NCBI RefSeq assembly: GCF_020907275.1
Contig: NZ_JAJJWI010000021.1
Span: 23,037 to 87,036, forward strand
Origin: Pontibacter silvestris
GTDB taxonomy: Bacteria; Bacteroidota; Bacteroidia; Cytophagales; Hymenobacteraceae
Length of the DNA: 64,000 nt
Direction: 5' to 3'
Part shown: one piece after another, positions 8,516-17,510 of the stretch
Numbering within the stretch: position 1 is the stretch's first letter
Layout of the letters: every line of letters starts with the position of its first letter
The notes under the pieces: model-generated
What the model was told of the DNA's origin: nothing
The model's input: the letters and a program-made list of their open reading frames with translations, nothing else
Databases searched by the model: none
Translations under genes and position numbers: made by a program

Positions 8516-9283
8516 GCATAAGTCGAGGTACATACAAGTAAGCTTCAGTTACATACAAAAATGTAAAGACGAAGTAGGAGTAAAGCACTGACAGTCAGAT
8601 TTTTTCTGGCAAACACGACGGCCTCTCTGGCAACTGCCAGAGAGGCCGTCGTGTTTAAGTATTAATGTGGTTAGTCTTAAAGCTGTTTACTGCTAACAAT
8701 TGTCGATTTTCTGTTGGCTAAACAGAGGGTTTGGCAACATTCATTAGAGTCATACTCTTTTCTTCTTCTGGAAATTAAGCTGTAGCTTTTGCCGCTGACT
8801 TAAACTTTATATCTCATTTGCCTTTCACATTCTTTGTGCTACCTGTTTACATTAGTACTTTAAAATAAGAGGTTTTGTAGTGAAAGAAAAGTTTGTTTTA
8901 AACTAAGTTCCATCAATCTACAAATGATTTGTTGGAAACGTTAGAACCTTGAATGCGTTGAATAGAATGTCACGCTAGTAGAATCTCTTTGTGAAGATGC
9001 AAACTAGAAATCCTTGTAAAACATATGGATAACTCTTTCAGTCCGCTGTACATATTACATATATGGGAGAGATTTGAAAGATTAACAAGTTTGCAGGAGC
9101 AGATAACCAAAATTTCTAGCTGAAATAGGAAAAGAATAGCAGACTAAAATAGCCTTATACATAACAGTTTAGCAGCTACATTACATTTTTCTCCAATATG
9201 ATGGGTATTGTTCTGCAAAATCGAAGTATTTGCTAGTCGTGCACTTAAAAGGAAAATCACCAATAGAACCGAACAAAACAACT
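8516..9283. other. Intergenic region with one terminator
   Basis: Holds the long hairpin at 8611-8656; beyond it about 600 bases of AT-rich sequence show no gene, repeat or clear promoter. The upstream signal for the aldo/keto reductase should lie in its last part. Confidence 0.5.
8611..8656. terminator. 22-bp perfect hairpin terminator
   Basis: Arms 8611-8632 and 8635-8656 are perfectly complementary with only a two-base loop (ac), a GC-rich centre and an AAA/TTT outer end. It lies about 95 bases after the desaturase stop and is followed by T-poor sequence, so termination efficiency is inferred from the stem alone. Confidence 0.75.
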
Positions 9284-10141
9284 ATGGCAAACACAACATT
9301 GAAACAAACTTACTCTCTGGGAGGAGATTTAACGATAAACAGAATGGGTTACGGTGCCATGCGTATTACAGGCGAAGGCATCTGGGGGCCACCTGAAGAC
9401 AGGGATGAAGCTATCCGCGTTTTAAAGAGAGCTTTAGAATTGGGTATCAACTTTATAGATACAGCTGATAGCTATGGCCCGAACGTTTCCGAGGAGTTAA
9501 TTGCAGAAGCACTTCACCCGTATCCGAAAGATTTAATGATCGCTACAAAAGGTGGCTTACTACGCACCGGGCCGAATGAGTGGCCTGTCAACTCACATCC
9601 TGATCACTTAAAAGAAGCACTGGAGGGGAGCTTGCAGCGCCTAAAGCTTGATAAAATTGATTTGTATCAGCTACACCGTGTTGACCCTGAAGTGCCGTTT
9701 GAAAAATCGCTTGAGTTTTTACAAAATGCACAAGAGCAGGGGCTTATAAAGCATATAGGCCTTTCAGAAGTCTCAGTAGAGCAAATTAAGAAAGCTCAGG
9801 AATACGTGAAAGTTGTTTCAGTGCAGAATATGTACAGTGTAGATAACCGCAAATGGGAAGCCGAGCTGGAATACTGCGAACAGAACAATCTGGCTTTCAT
9901 ACCTTGGTTTCCGTTGGGTGGAGATAACCAGGAGGCACTCGATAAACTGACGCAGATTGGGGAGAAGCATAATGCATCAGTGCATCAGATTGCCTTAAGC
10001 TGGCTTTTGCACCGCTCTCCGAATATTTTGCTTATTCCTGGTACTTCTAAAGTAAAACACCTGGAGGAAAATTATAAAGCTGCTTCCATTGCGCTTTCAC
10101 AGGAAGATATGGATGATCTGGAGAAATTTAAAGCTTCATAA
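9284..10141 (+). CDS. Aldo/keto reductase family oxidoreductase
   Basis: 285 residues from ATG 9284 (MANTTLKQTYSLGG); an in-frame TTG 18 codons earlier is not favoured. The (beta/alpha)8 NADPH-dependent family reduces aldehydes and ketones. The catalytic tetrad is visible: Asp59 and Tyr64 in FIDTADSYG, Lys89 in IATKGG and His131 in LYQLHRVD. The cofactor-end motif IPGTSKVKHLEENYKA is near residue 250. The length and motifs fit the YajO/AKR-like bacterial oxidoreductases. It stands alone, with a perfect hairpin terminator 25 bases after the stop. Substrate unknown. Confidence 0.9.
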   Translation: MANTTLKQTYSLGGDLTINRMGYGAMRITGEGIWGPPEDRDEAIRVLKRALELGINFIDTADSYGPNVSEELIAEALHPYPKDLMIATKGGLLRTGPNEWPVNSHPDHLKEALEGSLQRLKLDKIDLYQLHRVDPEVPFEKSLEFLQNAQEQGLIKHIGLSEVSVEQIKKAQEYVKVVSVQNMYSVDNRKWEAELEYCEQNNLAFIPWFPLGGDNQEALDKLTQIGEKHNASVHQIALSWLLHRSPNILLIPGTSKVKHLEENYKAASIALSQEDMDDLEKFKAS

Positions 10142-10164
10142 GCTTAGTTCATTCTGGAACGATC

Positions 10165-10213
10165 ATGAAGAGCGGTAGTAAAACCTGTAGAGGCTTTTAC
10201 TACCGCTCTTCAT
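10165..10213. terminator. 19-bp perfect bidirectional terminator
   Basis: Arms 10165-10183 and 10195-10213 pair perfectly around an 11-base loop, with AAAA/TTTT next to the loop. It is placed between the convergent aldo/keto reductase (+) and BLUF (-) genes and can serve both. Confidence 0.85.
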
Positions 10214-10233
10214 TTATGCTGAAACCTGTTTAT

Positions 10234-10677
10234 TTAAATAAGGTCAGTATTAAGAATATTGTGTGTAACAAAGTGTTTCAGAACTGTTACAACTGATTCT
10301 TCATCCTTTTCTGGCAAGAAACCGAAAAAAGCATCCTCTGTTGGGTCTACATAGTTTTGATAATGAGAAAACTCTTCCTTTGATGTTGTTGCAAAGCCCA
10401 TGTACCACTCCGAGAACAGCCTATCCTTGATCTCGCCATCAGCCAGTTTTATAATGTTTTGGTGGTGGTAGTCCTTCGTTATTTTATCGAATAGTTTATG
10501 GACATTTTCTTTTTCTCCTTCGATTTCCTGAATGTAGCGTTCCTTACCATAAAGTAATAAACCTGTAATGTTATAATAAGATGTGTTCTTACGGTAATAG
10601 GAAAGCATTGACTTAAGTTTGTTTTCATCTAAAGGTACAGTTGCCTTACTGACATACATAATATGGTACATGGACAT
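10234..10677 (-). CDS. BLUF-domain blue-light sensor, single domain
   Basis: 147 residues; residues 3-95 form a BLUF domain that binds FAD and senses blue light. Visible features: MYHIMYVSKA with the photoactive Tyr8, NITGLLLYG (36-44), Gln50 in YIQEIEG, the KITKDYHHQ helix, and the closing FSEWYMGFA. The remaining 50 residues are the short helical cap seen in PixD-type stand-alone BLUF proteins. One oddity: in PixD-type proteins, which align here without gaps to Gln50, the flavin-contacting Asn at position 32 is Thr here (RKNT), leaving only Asn31. The output partner is not obvious from the neighbours. Convergent with the aldo/keto reductase gene. Confidence 0.9.
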   Translation of the reverse strand: MSMYHIMYVSKATVPLDENKLKSMLSYYRKNTSYYNITGLLLYGKERYIQEIEGEKENVHKLFDKITKDYHHQNIIKLADGEIKDRLFSEWYMGFATTSKEEFSHYQNYVDPTEDAFFGFLPEKDEESVVTVLKHFVTHNILNTDLI

Positions 10678-11127
10678 GAGGTAAACTAGCTGGTTTTGTT
10701 AGGGACTTTAAGAATATTGTATTTTTTGCAGAGAGTATACTGTAATTGCTAATTAAAGTTATAACTGTAAATATTAATGTTTAAATGGTTAAGCAATCAT
10801 ATTTTGATTTTGCATTAGACATTACATATGGACTGAGGTTTAAGAGTAGAACAAAAAAAGAGAACTTTGGCTACGGATGAGGCTTGTGCGTTAGTTGATG
10901 TAAGTATTGCTAGTACAAGGCAGCAGGCCTTTCGTCTGAGCCAGTAGATCGATCAGCTTATGATGAAACTAATTGAGAAATTACACTGCCAGTAGAGCTG
11001 CTTGTAAAATGTAGTAAAGCTGAAGCTTTAAATAGAAAACCCTGTTCTATTTCCTATCTGAAAAAAGAACAGGGTTTTCTACTTAAAGTTAAGCTTAATG
11101 CTAAAGCTGGAATAAGACTTTTCTATA
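10678..11127. other. Intergenic region with possible decayed coding trace
   Basis: 450 bases. One plus frame (about 10844-10980) reads mostly open, including DEACALVDVSIASTRQQAF, broken by stops; it may be the relic of a small gene, but it is too short to assign. The SUF operon terminator sits at its right end. Nothing else is seen. Confidence 0.4.
11035..11079. terminator. Terminator of the SUF operon
   Basis: Perfect 13-base arms, 11035-11047 and 11067-11079, around a 19-base loop. On the minus strand the hairpin comes about 50 bases after the last SUF gene, as expected for operon termination. Confidence 0.8.
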
Positions 11128-11439
11128 TTACAGAAAGCCTAACTCCAGCTTTGCTTCTTCACTCATCATGTCTCTGGTCCAGGGTGGGTCGAAAGTCAGC
11201 ATTACGTAAGCATCTTCTACTCCTTCAATAGCCTCCAGTTTTTGTTGTACCTCAAACATAATGTCGTCAGCTACAGGGCAGGCTGGAGCCGTTAAAGTCA
11301 TAGTTACGCGTACATTTTTGCCCTCTTCTACCTTTATCTCATACACTAGACCGAGGTCATAGATGTTTACCGGAATCTCCGGGTCATGCACTGTTCTGAG
11401 TGCTTCTTCAACTTTATCCCTTATTGCTGCTGAGTTCAT
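11128..11439 (-). CDS. SUF-associated DUF59/MIP18 family Fe-S assembly protein
   Basis: 103 residues. The small DUF59 domain helps mature or transfer iron-sulfur clusters and is often the last gene of SUF operons. Visible motifs are VHDPEIPVNIYDLGLVYEI (residues 17-35), the conserved Cys in LTAPACPVAD, and VMLTFDPPWTRDMMSEEA at the end. It is the last gene of the seven-gene operon, 11 bases after sufE, and is followed by the operon terminator. Some annotations call this SufT; that symbol is also used for a longer protein, so none is given. Confidence 0.93.
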   Translation of the reverse strand: MNSAAIRDKVEEALRTVHDPEIPVNIYDLGLVYEIKVEEGKNVRVTMTLTAPACPVADDIMFEVQQKLEAIEGVEDAYVMLTFDPPWTRDMMSEEAKLELGFL

Positions 11440-11450
11440 AAAATTACACG

Positions 11451-11879
11451 TTACTGTTGAAGTGATTTTGCCTGGTAAGCTACCGCATACAGTTTGATCT
11501 GCTTCAGCATAGACAGCAAGCCATTAGAGCGGGTAGGAGACAGGTGGCTTTGCAAGCCAATCTCATCTATAAAATAAATATTGGCATCGGCAATGTCTTT
11601 GGGTGTCTGCCCGGACAGTACCTGTATCACCATACTTACCAGCCCCTTTGTAATCAGGGCATCGCTATTAGCTGTAAAATGGAGCTTCCCATCTTTAAAA
11701 TCAGCGTGCAGCCACACTTTAGACTGACAGCCTTTAATCAGATTCTCGTCCGTCTTAAATTTCTCGTCGATCAGAGGCAGTTCTTTCCCAAGCTGAATAA
11801 TATATTCATACTTGTCCATCCAGTCATCAAACAGTTCAAAATCTTCTACTATCTGGTCTTGTTGCTCTTTTATCGTCAT
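11451..11879 (-). CDS. sufE: SufE, cysteine desulfuration accessory protein
   Basis: 142 residues. SufE accepts the persulfide sulfur from SufS through a single Cys, seen here in KGCQSKVWL (about residue 51), and hands it to the SufBCD scaffold. The family fold markers DKYEYIIQLGKELP and SPTRSNGLLSML near the C-terminus are present. Fits the usual length of about 140. It lies 14 bases downstream of sufS, as expected for partners of the same complex. Confidence 0.96.
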   Translation of the reverse strand: MTIKEQQDQIVEDFELFDDWMDKYEYIIQLGKELPLIDEKFKTDENLIKGCQSKVWLHADFKDGKLHFTANSDALITKGLVSMVIQVLSGQTPKDIADANIYFIDEIGLQSHLSPTRSNGLLSMLKQIKLYAVAYQAKSLQQ

Positions 11880-11893
11880 GAAAGATATTTCTC

Positions 11894-13144
11894 TTAGCTT
11901 AACATTGTAACAGCTTTTTTAACGGCTGTTACCAGTTTGTCTATTTCTTCGGTAGTATTGTAAAAGGACAATGAAGCCCTGACGGTGCCAGGTATGCCAA
12001 AGAAGTTCATAATTGGTTCAGTACAGTGGTGACCCGTGCGTACAGCAATGCCATATTTATCGAGTATCTCCCCCACATCAAAAGGATGAGCCTTACCTAC
12101 TAAAAACGAAATGGAAGCTGCTCTTTCCGTTGCCTCTCCTATAAACCGGATCTCATCAATTTCCTGTAAGGCATCAATAGCATAAGAGAAAAGTTGCCCT
12201 TCGGCCTCTGCAATATTATGAACACCCAGGTGCTCCATATAGTCAATAGCAGCACCCAAGCCCATCCCTTCAGCTATGCTTGGTGTTCCCGCTTCAAACT
12301 TCAGTGGCAGGTCGTTGTAAGTAGTCTTCTCGAATGTTACTGTTTTAATCATGTCGCCGCCACCCTGGTATGGAGGCATCTGGTTTAGCCATTCTTCTTT
12401 GCCGTACAATATGCCCACACCTGTCGGGCCATACATCTTGTGCCCTGAGAAAGCCACGAAATCTGCATCAAGCTCCTGCACATCAACCGGAATATGCTGG
12501 ATCGCCTGTGCGGCATCTACTAAAACAGCTACACCTTGTTTATGAGCTGCTTCAATAATTTTCTTTACAGGGTTTACAGTGCCAAGCGTGTTGGAAACAT
12601 AGGTAACTGAAATCAGCTTAACCGTCTCGTCCAGCAACTGCTCAAACTCATCCATCAGCAGTTCGCCCTTATCATTTATCGGGATCACCTTTAGCTTTGC
12701 ACCGTGTTCTTCGCATGCCATTTGCCAGGGCACAATATTAGAGTGGTGCTCCATAGCCGTAATCATAACACTATCGCCCTCTTTCAGAAACTTACGACCA
12801 AAGCAACTCGCCACCAGGTTTATACTTTCGGTGGTGCCCCTTGTAAAGATTACCTCATGCAGATGCTTTGCATTTATAAAGTTCTGTACTTTCTTGCGCA
12901 CAATCTCATACTCGGCCGTAGCTTTCTGGCTCAGGTAATGCACGCCACGGTGTATATTGCTATTATACTCAGTATAATAGTCATTCATTACTTTTATGAC
13001 CGAGGCTGGTTTTTGAGTGGTAGCGGCATTATCGAGGTACACCAGAGGTTTTCCGTATACTGTTGTTTGCAGTATCGGAAACTCGCTTCTCAGCCTTTCA
13101 ATGTCCAGTTTTCTGGCTGTCGATATAGTTGAATTACCACTCAT
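11894..13144 (-). CDS. sufS: SufS, cysteine desulfurase
   Basis: 416 residues. Group II PLP-dependent cysteine desulfurase, which takes sulfur from L-cysteine to feed cluster assembly. The PLP lysine lies in FSGHKMYGPTGVG; the persulfide Cys is in AVRTGHHCTEP near residue 365; substrate-site segments YLDNAATTQKP and HRGVHYLSQKAT are near the N-terminus. A short N-terminal tail precedes the domain. Gap to sufD is five bases, indicating translational coupling. Confidence 0.97.
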   Translation of the reverse strand: MSGNSTISTARKLDIERLRSEFPILQTTVYGKPLVYLDNAATTQKPASVIKVMNDYYTEYNSNIHRGVHYLSQKATAEYEIVRKKVQNFINAKHLHEVIFTRGTTESINLVASCFGRKFLKEGDSVMITAMEHHSNIVPWQMACEEHGAKLKVIPINDKGELLMDEFEQLLDETVKLISVTYVSNTLGTVNPVKKIIEAAHKQGVAVLVDAAQAIQHIPVDVQELDADFVAFSGHKMYGPTGVGILYGKEEWLNQMPPYQGGGDMIKTVTFEKTTYNDLPLKFEAGTPSIAEGMGLGAAIDYMEHLGVHNIAEAEGQLFSYAIDALQEIDEIRFIGEATERAASISFLVGKAHPFDVGEILDKYGIAVRTGHHCTEPIMNFFGIPGTVRASLSFYNTTEEIDKLVTAVKKAVTMLS

Positions 13145-13149
13145 GTACT

Positions 13150-14487
13150 TTATATTTTAATCATTTCCTGGTTGGCAGGAATATGATGGTTTATCAGTTT
13201 GTTAATATATACTTCCAATTCAGGAATTTTAATTTTCTCTGTTACATCAAAGGCAAAGGCTGTTACCAATAAAGCTCTTGCTGAGTCTTCACTAATACCT
13301 CTTGACTGCAGGTAAAACAGTGCCTCCTGGCTTAGTTGCCCAATAGTAGAGCCGTGGCTACATTTAACATCATCTGCAAAAATTTCTAATTGCGGTTTTG
13401 AATTAATAGTAGCCTTCGTGCTTAATAACAGGTTGTTGTTTTGCTGAAAAGCATTCGTTTTCTGTGCGTCCTGGTGTACGTACACTTTACCGTTGAAAAC
13501 GCCGGTGGCATTTTCCAGCAGTACGCCTTTATAAATCTCATTGCTTTCGCAATGTGCCAGCCTATGATTCATGAAGGTATGGTTGTCTACAAGCTGATGA
13601 TCAGCGCCCAGGTATAAACCATACAGGTGGCTTTCGGTGTGCTCACTGTCCAGGTTTATGTGCAGGTTATTGCGTAGCAGTTCAGCCGATGGCAACGAGA
13701 AGGTATAGTTACTGTAAACACTATCCCGTTTCTGGCTAACTTCGGTATGACTTATTAGTCGCAGACCTTCCTGAGCAGTTTGCAGTACATAATGATTAAC
13801 ATTTGCATTTTCCTCTACCACTACTTCTGAAAGGCTGTTTACAAACATTTTCGCAGCATTATTATCTGATACAACAGATTCAATAACATCTAAAGAAGCA
13901 CCACGATGTGCTATAATCAGATGTCTTGGCTGTACAAATAAGTCCTTGTCTGCTGAAAATGTATGTACTATGTGCAACGGCTTATCGAGGTTTGCGTTGG
14001 CATTTACCTCAATAAAGAAGCCATCTGAAAAAGAGGCAGTGTTCAGCGCAGCAAGATGGTATTTTTCTAACTCTATCTGCTTGCCAAAGTATTTCTGAAA
14101 ACCAGCCTCTTCTTTTGCCTCTGCCATAGGGCGTATTTTTATAAAAGAGGGAAGTTGCTCTTTATAACCTGTTGCCATCAGCTTACCGTTCAGCAGTACA
14201 AGTTTGTAGCAATCTAAACCTTCTATAATGGCCGCATCTAACGTGTTCTCATGTAGCACCGCATGCTCATGGTCCAGCGAATAGTTGTTTTTCAGGAAAG
14301 GAGCGATGTTGGTATATTTCCAGTCTTCTACTCTGGTACTCGGAAAGCCCAGGTTCCGAAAACTGTCCTGTGCCTGTAGCCTTGCATTTTTTAGGAAAGC
14401 AGGTTCTGCCTGTTGGGCAATGGCTAATCCCCCATCAAACCTATCCAGCAGTTGCTGATATAATGGTGTTGATACTTGTTTTGCCAT
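13150..14487 (-). CDS. sufD: SufD, Fe-S assembly scaffold subunit
   Basis: 445 residues. SufD pairs with SufB in the SufB-SufC2-SufD scaffold. The family-typical beta-helix core and C-terminal segment are present (FADDVKCSHGSTIGQL with Cys and His, then FYLQSRGISEDSARALLVTAFA). The N-terminal region includes SFRNLGFPSTRVEDWKYTNI. Four bases separate it from sufC. Length matches the family. Confidence 0.96.
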   Translation of the reverse strand: MAKQVSTPLYQQLLDRFDGGLAIAQQAEPAFLKNARLQAQDSFRNLGFPSTRVEDWKYTNIAPFLKNNYSLDHEHAVLHENTLDAAIIEGLDCYKLVLLNGKLMATGYKEQLPSFIKIRPMAEAKEEAGFQKYFGKQIELEKYHLAALNTASFSDGFFIEVNANANLDKPLHIVHTFSADKDLFVQPRHLIIAHRGASLDVIESVVSDNNAAKMFVNSLSEVVVEENANVNHYVLQTAQEGLRLISHTEVSQKRDSVYSNYTFSLPSAELLRNNLHINLDSEHTESHLYGLYLGADHQLVDNHTFMNHRLAHCESNEIYKGVLLENATGVFNGKVYVHQDAQKTNAFQQNNNLLLSTKATINSKPQLEIFADDVKCSHGSTIGQLSQEALFYLQSRGISEDSARALLVTAFAFDVTEKIKIPELEVYINKLINHHIPANQEMIKI

Positions 14488-14491
14488 GCTT

Positions 14492-15259
14492 CTATTTTAC
14501 AGATTCTGTTTCGGAATATGATTCTTTAAGCCAGTCGTAGCCTTTCTCCTCCAACTCAAGTGCCAGCTCTTTGGTCCCTGATTTTACGATGCGACCATTG
14601 TACAGTACATGTACGTAATCTGGCACAATGTACTCCAGCAGGCGCTGATAGTGCGTAATAATGACAAAGGCATTATGCTCGTTTCGTAACTTGTTTACAC
14701 CATTCGATACAATGCGCAGAGCATCAATGTCCAGGCCTGAGTCTGTCTCATCCAGGATAGATAACTTAGGCTCCAACATGGCTAGTTGCAGAATTTCGTT
14801 CCGCTTCTTTTCACCACCAGAAAAACCCTCATTCAACGACCGGTTAATCAGTTTTGTATCAAACTCAACCAGTTTTTGTCTATCTTTAGTGAGTTTTAAG
14901 AACTCCTTTGCCTCCAGAGCAGGAAGGCCTCTGTACTCTCTGATCTCGTTTAGTGCCGTGCGCAGGAAGTTGATGTTAGACACGCCCGGAATTTCAACCG
15001 GATACTGGAAGGCCAGAAACAGCCCTTCTCTGGCCCGTACTTCAGGCGCCATGTCCAGCAGATCTTTTCCTTCAAACAATACTTCTCCTTCTGTTACCGT
15101 ATAATTCTCCCGGCCGGCCAGTACCGATGATAAGGTACTTTTGCCTGAGCCGTTAGGGCCCATAATGGCATGTACCTCACCAGGCTTTATATCTAAACTG
15201 ATTCCTTTCAGAATCTTCTTCTCTTCTATTTCTGCGTGCAAATTTTTTATGCTCAGCAT
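14492..15259 (-). CDS. sufC: SufC, Fe-S assembly ATPase
   Basis: 255 residues. ABC-type soluble ATPase that drives conformational changes in the SufBCD complex. Walker A is GPNGSGKST (residues 35-43), the signature is FSGGEKKRNEI, and Walker B is LSILDETDSGLD, with the atypical SufC order of Asp-Glu followed by TDSGLD. The conserved H-loop His is in VIITHYQRLL. Located between sufB and sufD, 19 and 4 bases from them. Confidence 0.97.
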   Translation of the reverse strand: MLSIKNLHAEIEEKKILKGISLDIKPGEVHAIMGPNGSGKSTLSSVLAGRENYTVTEGEVLFEGKDLLDMAPEVRAREGLFLAFQYPVEIPGVSNINFLRTALNEIREYRGLPALEAKEFLKLTKDRQKLVEFDTKLINRSLNEGFSGGEKKRNEILQLAMLEPKLSILDETDSGLDIDALRIVSNGVNKLRNEHNAFVIITHYQRLLEYIVPDYVHVLYNGRIVKSGTKELALELEEKGYDWLKESYSETESVK

Positions 15260-15278
15260 GCTTTTTCTTTTTTTAAGT

Positions 15279-16733
15279 TTAACCTACACTACCTTCCAGC
15301 GTGATAGACAATAGTTTCTGTGCCTCTACGGCAAACTCCATCGGAAGCTGATTCAGCACCTCCTTGGCATAGCCATTAATGATGAGTGCTACTGCTTTCT
15401 CAGAATCAATACCTCTTTGGTTAAGGTAAAAGATTTGATCTTCACCAATTTTGGAAGTAGTAGCTTCGTGCTCTACCATGGCTGTGTTGTTCTTCGTCTC
15501 GATGTAGGGGAACGTATGTGCACCACACTTATCTCCGATCAGCAATGAGTCGCATTGGGTAAAGTTACGGGCATTGTCGGCCTTGGCTCCTACATGTACC
15601 AAGCCACGATAACTGTTATTGCTGTATCCTGCTGATATACCTTTTGAGATTATTCTGCTCTTAGTGTTACGGCCCAGGTGATACATTTTTGTACCTGTGT
15701 CGGCAATTTGTTTGTTACCTGTTACAGCCACAGAGTAAAACTCACCAGTGGAGTTATCGCCCTGCAAAATCACACTTGGGTATTTCCATGTAATAGCAGA
15801 ACCTGTTTCTACCTGTGTCCAGGAAATTTTGGAGTTAACACCCCGGCAGGCACCACGTTTTGTAACAAAGTTATAAATACCGCCTTTGCCGTTCTTATCG
15901 CCAGGATACCAGTTCTGTACAGTAGAGTACTTAATCTCTGCATTATCCAGTGCAATCAGCTCCACAACTGCTGCATGCAATTGATTTTCGTCGCGCATTG
16001 GTGCTGTACAGCCTTCTAAGTAGCTTACGTAGCTTCCTTCGTCGGCAATAATCAGAGTACGTTCAAACTGGCCTGTGCCCTGGGTGTTTATCCTGAAATA
16101 GGTTGACAACTCCATTGGGCAACGTACACCTTTCGGAATGTATACAAAAGAGCCATCCGAGAAAACAGCGGTATTAAGCGCCGCAAAAATATTATCAGAA
16201 TGAGGCACTACAGAGCCCAGATACTTTTGTACCAGTTCAGGGTGCTCCTGCACAGCCTCGCCAATAGAACAAAAAATAATTCCCAGCTCTTTGAGCTTCT
16301 CTTTATAAGTAGTGGCTACCGATATACTATCAAAAACAGCATCTACAGCTACACCTGCCAGTACCTTCTGCTCGTTCAGCGGAATACCCAGCTTCTCGAA
16401 AGTTGCCAGCAACTCCGGGTCTACTTCATCCAGGCTATTGTACTTTTTCTTGTTCTTTGGAGCCGCGTAGTAGGATATGCCCTGGAAGTCCATCGGGGGC
16501 AGTTCAAAGTTTTGCCACTCCGGAAGTTTATCCTTTAAAAAAGCTTTATATCCTCTCAAGCGCCATTCAAGCAGCCATTCCGGCTCATCTTTCTTTTCAG
16601 AAATGAACCGGACAATTTCTTCACTAAGCCCGGCAGGGGCAATGTCCATCTCTATATCAGTGACAAAGCCATGCTCGTACTCTCTAGTGGCGAAATCATT
16701 GATTATTTCGTTGCTATCTATCGTTTTTGCCAT
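15279..16733 (-). CDS. sufB: SufB, Fe-S assembly scaffold subunit
   Basis: 484 residues. SufB carries the site where the nascent cluster is built. Typical segments are [18 protein letters not shown] (about residues 52-69), [56 protein letters not shown] with the conserved Cys, and the C-terminal [13 protein letters not shown] and [11 protein letters not shown]. Strongest conserved member of the operon and 33 bases after the A-type carrier gene. Confidence 0.97.
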   Translation of the reverse strand: MAKTIDSNEIINDFATREYEHGFVTDIEMDIAPAGLSEEIVRFISEKKDEPEWLLEWRLRGYKAFLKDKLPEWQNFELPPMDFQGISYYAAPKNKKKYNSLDEVDPELLATFEKLGIPLNEQKVLAGVAVDAVFDSISVATTYKEKLKELGIIFCSIGEAVQEHPELVQKYLGSVVPHSDNIFAALNTAVFSDGSFVYIPKGVRCPMELSTYFRINTQGTGQFERTLIIADEGSYVSYLEGCTAPMRDENQLHAAVVELIALDNAEIKYSTVQNWYPGDKNGKGGIYNFVTKRGACRGVNSKISWTQVETGSAITWKYPSVILQGDNSTGEFYSVAVTGNKQIADTGTKMYHLGRNTKSRIISKGISAGYSNNSYRGLVHVGAKADNARNFTQCDSLLIGDKCGAHTFPYIETKNNTAMVEHEATTSKIGEDQIFYLNQRGIDSEKAVALIINGYAKEVLNQLPMEFAVEAQKLLSITLEGSVG

Positions 16734-16766
16734 AATTCTATTATACTAGTTCTTTGCTGTACATCG

Positions 16767-17093
16767 TTATACTGCAAAGCTTTCCCCACAACTACATGTT
16801 CTGGAGGCATTCGGATTGTTAAAGAACAGCCCTTTACCGCTTAACCCGTCAGAGTAATCTAGTTCTGTTCCGATCAGGTATAACAGGCTTTTTCTATCTA
16901 CCACAACAGTAATGCCATTATCTTCAAAAACCTCGTCCCCCTCTTTTTTATCAGCGTCAAACTGCAGTTGGTATTCCAAGCCGGAGCAACCTCCACTGTT
17001 AACACCAACCCTTATAAACGTTCCCGGGCTTTTCTGCTCCTTTTCCAGAAGCTGTTTTATATATTGTTTTGCCTTTAGTGATACCTTTATCAT
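16767..17093 (-). CDS. A-type iron-sulfur carrier (IscA/SufA/ErpA family)
   Basis: 108 residues from the ATG at 17093 (MIKVSLKAKQYIKQ), preferred over an upstream ATG whose extra 24 residues have no family match. Carries clusters from the SufBCD scaffold to target proteins. Three cluster-ligand cysteines are visible: one in NSGGCSGLEYQL (about residue 41) and two in SRTCSCGESFAV near the end, where C-S-C replaces the more common C-G-C. It is the first gene of the SUF operon, so the operon promoter should lie just upstream. Confidence 0.93.
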   Translation of the reverse strand: MIKVSLKAKQYIKQLLEKEQKSPGTFIRVGVNSGGCSGLEYQLQFDADKKEGDEVFEDNGITVVVDRKSLLYLIGTELDYSDGLSGKGLFFNNPNASRTCSCGESFAV

Positions 17094-17510
17094 AGTAGAT
17101 CTTTTGAGATAAAACAAATAACTGTGGTAATAAGTGCAATATGTCTGTACAAGTCTAAAGTACATTTACGGCAACTACTACACTATACTTCATACGCAGG
17201 TTAATACCTTTATGAGTAAATGTATTTGAAGTTTTGCTTTTGTACCTTCTTGTAAAACAGTAGGATACTGCAATACCTGCTCAGTCTTAAGTCTTTCCGG
17301 TAGCTAACTTTATAACTTAGTTAATGCTTTTAGCTTAAAGCCTTAAAGCTTGTACAGGCTGAAGCATCCTGCAAAATTAACATTTTTTGGGAATGTATGA
17401 AAGCCTGGGTATAATATGAGCATTCCGACTCTCTTTAGCTACAGAGGTGATGGCTTCTAATCATAAACCGGAGAGTTACAAAATCTGACATCAGTACTAG
17501 AGTAATCTTA
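17094..17510. other. Intergenic region upstream of the SUF operon
   Basis: About 420 bases with no gene. It contains the SUF operon promoter region on the minus strand (right of 17093) and the 3' end of the DACNV-like gene. No IscR-type or other operator and no clear terminator were recognised by eye. Confidence 0.5.
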
